NCBI GenBank assembly: GCA_900550825.1
Contig: URTZ01000025.1
Span: forward strand, 1 to 16,097
Source of the DNA: an uncultured Collinsella sp.
GTDB lineage: Bacteria; Actinomycetota; Coriobacteriia; Coriobacteriales; Coriobacteriaceae
DNA length: 16,097 nucleotides
Direction of reading: 5' to 3'
The notes under the pieces: model-generated
What the model saw: the letters and a program-made list of their open reading frames with translations, nothing else
Told to the model about the DNA's origin: nothing
Database searches by the model: none
Program-made: the position numbers and the translations under genes
In this document: positions 13,369-16,097 of the stretch, piece after piece
Numbering within the stretch: the stretch's first letter is position 1
Layout of the letters: each line of letters starts with the position of its first letter

Positions 13369-14746
13369 AGGTAGCGGAGGTATCGACGACGCCGGTCGCA
13401 TTGGCAACCGCGACTATGACGATCATGCATAGGAGCAGCACACCCAATGCCTTGAGCCAGAGTTTCGCGAGTTTCTTGCCGCGATAGCTGTCGAGCAGTG
13501 CGAATCGCCGACGAAGACGGCGCTTATCGAGCAGCGCAAAATGCATAAGCACCATAAGGCCATCGACAAAGAAAAAATACTCGATTATGAGAAACCACGT
13601 CGGGTAGCTTTGGTTTGCTCCGGTGGGGTGAAAGACGGCAAAGTGACTTCCGGCAAAGAACACAAGCAGCGAGAAGCAGACGAGCGTATTCCAAATGCGC
13701 CCCAGAGACTCCGGAACACGAGAGAGCAGACCGCATGCAGCGGAGGTGGCAGGCCTAGGAAGCTCTGCGGGGTTTCGGAGCCCTTGGGGCGTCAACCCCG
13801 TCTCCAAGGCCGGAGTATGGACAAGCGCAGGCGCAGGAGGCCGCACGGGGTGAATCAGGTCGTATGCCGCGCGCGTCGCCCGTCCCAATGCTTCCGCACT
13901 CGCAAAACGCTTGGCCGGGTCGAGCGCCATCGACATGCAGATGACATCGGCCAGTGGAGTGGGAATGCCACGCGCCTCGCATTGCTCGCGCATGTCAAGC
14001 CCTGGTTTAGGGTCGACTCCCGTCAAGCAGAAGAACAACAGGGCGCCGAGTGCGTAGACGTCGCTTCGCACACTCGTCTGCCCAAACCCATACTGCTCGG
14101 GCGGCGCATAGGGCCGTGTCCCAAACTTGACGGTATCGGTATCGGCGCCATCGCGCCATACGCGCGCGATCCCCAAGTCGATAATCACCAGCGATGAAAA
14201 CGTCAGGCCGTCATCAGGCGTATAGTTGGCACCTGTCACGATGATATTCGACGGCTTGAGGTCGCGATGGATCACCGGCGCCGACGTCTCCCCCGCCATT
14301 GCAAAACCGGCGTGGAGCCCGCCCACGGCATCGCATAGGGCAGGATACAATTCACGCGCATAATCGGGGGTGGCTCCCAGACGGTACACCAGCGCCCTGA
14401 GCGTCTCCCCTTCGATATATTCCATAACCACGTTGAGCTCGTCGCCCACACGACGACAATCGACGATTCTGGGCAGGTGCTCAAAACGCCTGCCTGCCCG
14501 CTGAGCGGCAAACAAACGCCCGTATGCCCCGCCGATTTGAGCCGAAGCATCGATGCGTTTACGGACAAAGGGGCCGAGCGAACCACCGCCGGTTCCTTCA
14601 AAGTACACGAGCTCGGTTGTTTCAACGGACGAGCGCTTAAGTACACGCTCCACGCGATAGCTGTCGTCGCGATCGAGCGACGCCAGGTGCTCGGCAAGCG
14701 CTGCGGTCAGCTCGTCATCGGAATATGTTGGGCTCTGAGTATCCAT
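13367..14746 (-). CDS. Membrane-anchored Ser/Thr protein kinase
   Basis: A 459-residue eukaryotic-type kinase. The ATP lysine is probably K63 (FVRKRI); catalytic HRDLKPSN spans 160-167, DLG (in place of DFG) 190-192 and the APE-like APPEQYG starts at 214. SDVYALGALLFF follows. Unlike PknB-type kinases it lacks PASTA repeats; after a Pro/Ala linker the C-terminus has three hydrophobic helices (about 354-370, 383-406, 430-452), so the kinase domain should be cytoplasmic. The glycine loop is poorly formed. The start is set at the ATG at 14744-14746, with GGAGG only 2 bases upstream; upstream in-frame codons to 14776 lack an RBS. It is the last gene of an operon with an XRE-like regulator, a possible substrate or partner. 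Confidence 0.87.
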   Translation of the reverse strand: MDTQSPTYSDDELTAALAEHLASLDRDDSYRVERVLKRSSVETTELVYFEGTGGGSLGPFVRKRIDASAQIGGAYGRLFAAQRAGRRFEHLPRIVDCRRVGDELNVVMEYIEGETLRALVYRLGATPDYARELYPALCDAVGGLHAGFAMAGETSAPVIHRDLKPSNIIVTGANYTPDDGLTFSSLVIIDLGIARVWRDGADTDTVKFGTRPYAPPEQYGFGQTSVRSDVYALGALLFFCLTGVDPKPGLDMREQCEARGIPTPLADVICMSMALDPAKRFASAEALGRATRAAYDLIHPVRPPAPALVHTPALETGLTPQGLRNPAELPRPATSAACGLLSRVPESLGRIWNTLVCFSLLVFFAGSHFAVFHPTGANQSYPTWFLIIEYFFFVDGLMVLMHFALLDKRRLRRRFALLDSYRGKKLAKLWLKALGVLLLCMIVIVAVANATGVVDTSAT

Positions 14747-14764
14747 AGCCTCCATCATAGCGCA

Positions 14765-14794
14765 GGGCGCAGACACCCCATGGCATCTGCGCCC
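14765..14794 (-). promoter_or_regulatory. Hairpin upstream of the kinase gene
   Basis: GGGCGCAGA and TCTGCGCCC (14765-14773 and 14786-14794) form a perfect 9-bp stem with a 12-base loop in the 98-base gap between regulator and kinase. It ends 18 bases before the kinase start and no U-tract follows. Effects on kinase translation, or partial transcription attenuation, are possible. Confidence 0.45.
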
Positions 14795-14844
14795 CGTTCG
14801 TTTGCATCGTTGTTCGGCAGCTCCGCCGGCTCAGATATCAGCCG

Positions 14845-15267
14845 CTAACTCACCGTCTCCTCGCCAAAGCGATACAGCTCTTCATTGACCTTTTGGAGGC
14901 TACAGCCACGGTCGATGCAAAAGATGACAATCGCATCGCGACGGTCTTTACAGTTGAGGACGCTTGCCCCGGCAGCCGTCAAGGCGCGGTTGGTCTCCTT
15001 GAGCGTCAACGCCATCGCAAAGGCAATCTGCAGCACCTTATTGCGGCTCGGATGCCGCGCACCGGTAAAAATCTGATAACCAAAAGTCTCATTGAGGTCG
15101 GCCATGCGCACCACGCGCGAGCGCTCTAAGCCCTTTTCCTGCAGCAGCTGCTTAAGGTAGTCCGAAAGCGACGGGGCGGCAAAGTCGTGTTCTTTGATAT
15201 AGCCATCGATGTTTGGCGCGTCGAGAAGCTCATTGAGCAACTCCTCGGTCAGCTTTTTATCGGGCAT
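14845..15267 (-). CDS. Small helix-turn-helix (XRE-like) regulator next to the kinase
   Basis: A 140-residue cytoplasmic protein. Residues about 34-98 (LSDYLKQLLQEKGLERSRVVRMADLN, then FTGARHPSRNKVLQIAFAMALTLKETNRAL) have the helix spacing and RxPSRxKVLQIAxAL pattern of XRE/Cro-type DNA-binding domains. The N-terminal 30 residues are acidic and the C-terminal part (CKDRRDAIVIFCIDRGCSLQKVNEEL) is a short helical tail with three cysteines. GGAGGTGA (15274-15281) lies 6 bases before the ATG. It sits between an FxLYD-type membrane protein gene (32-base gap) and the Ser/Thr kinase gene (98-base gap), so all three are probably one operon. Control by phosphorylation is an inference from this pairing. 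Its target sites are unknown. Confidence 0.78.
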   Translation of the reverse strand: MPDKKLTEELLNELLDAPNIDGYIKEHDFAAPSLSDYLKQLLQEKGLERSRVVRMADLNETFGYQIFTGARHPSRNKVLQIAFAMALTLKETNRALTAAGASVLNCKDRRDAIVIFCIDRGCSLQKVNEELYRFGEETVS

Positions 15268-15299
15268 ACGACTTCACCTCCCCCAGTGCATACAACATG

Positions 15300-15743
15300 C
15301 TAGAAACCGCTTACGTCCGAACGCTCCCAGCTAGCAACCTGGTCGGGAGACACCGTACCCAGCGCCTCGAACTTCCAAGAGCCGCCCGCCTTCAGATGAT
15401 TGGTGTTTGCAAGAGCCGTTCCAACCTGGTTGCCATCGGCATCATACAGAACATATTCGATCTGAATGTAGCTCTTTTCCTTGTCCGTGTTATTGGTCAG
15501 CGTGCCCGTGATCTTATAGGCAAACTGATTGGAGGTGTCTTCAGCCTCGTCAGCAATGGTATACGGTTCTTGCGGTTCTTTTTGCTCCTCAGCCTGCTGT
15601 GTCGCCTCGGCAGGCTTTGCCGAATCGCTCGCAGACGAATCGGTTGAATTGCCACCCATAGAGCCCACGGCACCGACAATAACCAGCACCACGATGACGC
15701 CTAGGACAATCTTGCCGATCGGCTTCTTTCCCTCTTTTGCCAT
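15300..15743 (-). CDS. Membrane-anchored FxLYD domain protein
   Basis: A 147-residue protein: short basic N-terminus (MAKEGKKPIGK), one transmembrane helix (about 11-28, IVLGVIVVLVIVGAVGSM), a Ser/Glu/Gln-rich linker and an extracellular beta domain (about 60-147). The segment FAYKITGTLTNNTDKEKSYIQIEYVLYDADGNQVGTA fits the FxLYD/DUF3426-like family, in which a variant of the FxLYD motif (here YVLYDADG) marks a small immunoglobulin-like fold. Function is unknown; ligand sensing at the surface is possible. AGGAAGGA (15750-15757) lies 6 bases before the ATG and is one arm of a perfect hairpin. It is the first gene of the regulator-kinase operon. Confidence 0.8.
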   Translation of the reverse strand: MAKEGKKPIGKIVLGVIVVLVIVGAVGSMGGNSTDSSASDSAKPAEATQQAEEQKEPQEPYTIADEAEDTSNQFAYKITGTLTNNTDKEKSYIQIEYVLYDADGNQVGTALANTNHLKAGGSWKFEALGTVSPDQVASWERSDVSGF

Positions 15744-15748
15744 TATTC

Positions 15749-15802
15749 ATCCTTCCTACGATCCGGCTACCGCGCCGGCACACAGCACATCGTAGGAAGG
15801 AT
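15749..15802 (-). promoter_or_regulatory. Hairpin sequestering the Shine-Dalgarno of the FxLYD gene
   Basis: ATCCTTCCTACGAT (15749-15762) and ATCGTAGGAAGGAT (15789-15802) form a perfect 14-bp inverted repeat. In the minus-strand mRNA the 3' arm contains the complete Shine-Dalgarno AGGAAGGA, 6 bases before the start codon, while the 5' arm is its exact complement. The 26-base loop carries a small CCGG/CCGG stem (15763-15766 with 15775-15778). This should strongly limit translation unless opened by temperature, a ligand, a protein or an upstream ribosome. Confidence 0.7.
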
Positions 15803-15816
15803 TGAACTTGAATTCA

Positions 15817-15831
15817 TTAGCTGTGAGCTAA
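15817..15831. promoter_or_regulatory. Palindrome in the FxLYD upstream region
   Basis: TTAGCT-GTG-AGCTAA is a perfect 6-bp inverted repeat with a 3-base centre, 15 bases beyond the hairpin. Next to it TTGAACTTGA (15802-15811) matches, on the opposite strand, ten bases of the palindrome at 12089-12103. It is a plausible operator or part of the promoter. The rest of the gap 15832-15907 shows nothing recognisable. Confidence 0.3.
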
Positions 15832-15907
15832 GGTTGCGGCGAACGGCCAATGCGGTTATCCGAACGCCGAGCAAACGCACTTTGCACGACCGTCTGCTGG
15901 CAGCGCA

Positions 15908-16097
15908 TCAACCCACCGTGACGGATTCCCCCGTAAAGGCGCTGATCATCAACAGGACAAAGAACACCAGGTAGCTGACACTCAGCGGGTACGCAATGAT
16001 CAGGAAGACGACCCATCCAACATTGGTCTTACCATCGGCACGACGTTGCTCGCGATTGTGGCAGAGCCAAATCGTCACGCCAATGGCCACGATCAGC
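15908..16097 (-). CDS. Small membrane protein, N-terminus cut by the window edge
   Basis: An open frame enters from the window edge and ends with a TGA at 15908-15910. The visible 62 residues hold a hydrophobic stretch (VAIGVTIWLC), a short polar loop (HNREQRRADGKTN) and a long hydrophobic segment (WVVFLIIAYPLSVSYLVFFVLLMISAF). It therefore looks like the C-terminal part of a small two-helix membrane protein. The GTG at 16088-16090 could be a start, but no RBS is seen in the few bases available, so the gene more likely begins outside. I do not recognise the family. It lies on the same strand as the FxLYD gene, 164 bases upstream. Confidence 0.55.
   Translation of the reverse strand, partial: LIVAIGVTIWLCHNREQRRADGKTNVGWVVFLIIAYPLSVSYLVFFVLLMISAFTGESVTVG

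Noticed and set aside
12124..13407. 427-codon minus-strand open frame opposite the wall hydrolase gene
   Set aside because: Leu/Gly-rich shadow frame; the plus strand has RBS, signal peptide and terminator.
15749..15802. The 14-bp inverted repeat as a terminator for the upstream membrane protein gene
   Set aside because: No U-tract follows on the minus strand, and the downstream arm is the Shine-Dalgarno of the next gene.

Overview
The window looks like chromosomal DNA of a GC-rich Gram-positive anaerobe of the Coriobacteriia, most likely Collinsella or a close relative. This rests on codon usage (strong G/C at third positions), good Shine-Dalgarno sequences before most genes, a surface C69 dipeptidase, a D-aspartate ligase/racemase pair and a Trp-rich leader peptide of the actinobacterial type. 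The genus is an inference from gene content. No rRNA, tRNA, CRISPR, prophage or transposase gene is visible.

Left part (1-5300). A YugP-type zinc metallopeptidase and ribonuclease D lie on the minus strand. Facing away from rnd are a diacylglycerol-kinase-family lipid kinase and a 30-residue membrane peptide, which end at a strong terminator. A 308-base gap with 21-bp-spaced direct repeats leads to a secreted, C-terminally anchored C69 dipeptidase.

Centre (5300-8960). This is the most interesting part: a complete ECF-type transporter operon, trpP (S component), a fused double ATPase and ecfT. It is preceded by a classical tryptophan attenuator: promoter with a palindrome near its -35 region, strong RBS, a 22-residue leader peptide with three consecutive Trp codons, and a UUCG-capped intrinsic terminator. 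Two further pairings stand out. The end of the leader ORF can pair with the loop and descending arm of the terminator. A 20-of-21 complementary pair of segments brackets the whole attenuator. Hairpin-forming repeats fill the gap between trpP and the ATPase gene. I infer that Trp starvation stalls the leader ribosome and turns on Trp import.

Right-centre (8960-13370). Convergent to the transporter is a D-aspartate ligase/aspartate racemase operon, presumably making D-Asp cross-bridges of peptidoglycan. Diverging from it are a MOSC-domain protein and then a secreted coiled-coil plus lysozyme-like wall hydrolase, preceded by a cluster of TCAAGTT-type repeats.

Right end (13367-16097). A minus-strand operon encodes an FxLYD-type membrane protein, a small XRE-like regulator and a membrane Ser/Thr kinase. 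The first gene's Shine-Dalgarno lies inside a perfect 14-bp hairpin arm, and a 9-bp hairpin precedes the kinase. A partial small membrane protein is cut by the window edge.
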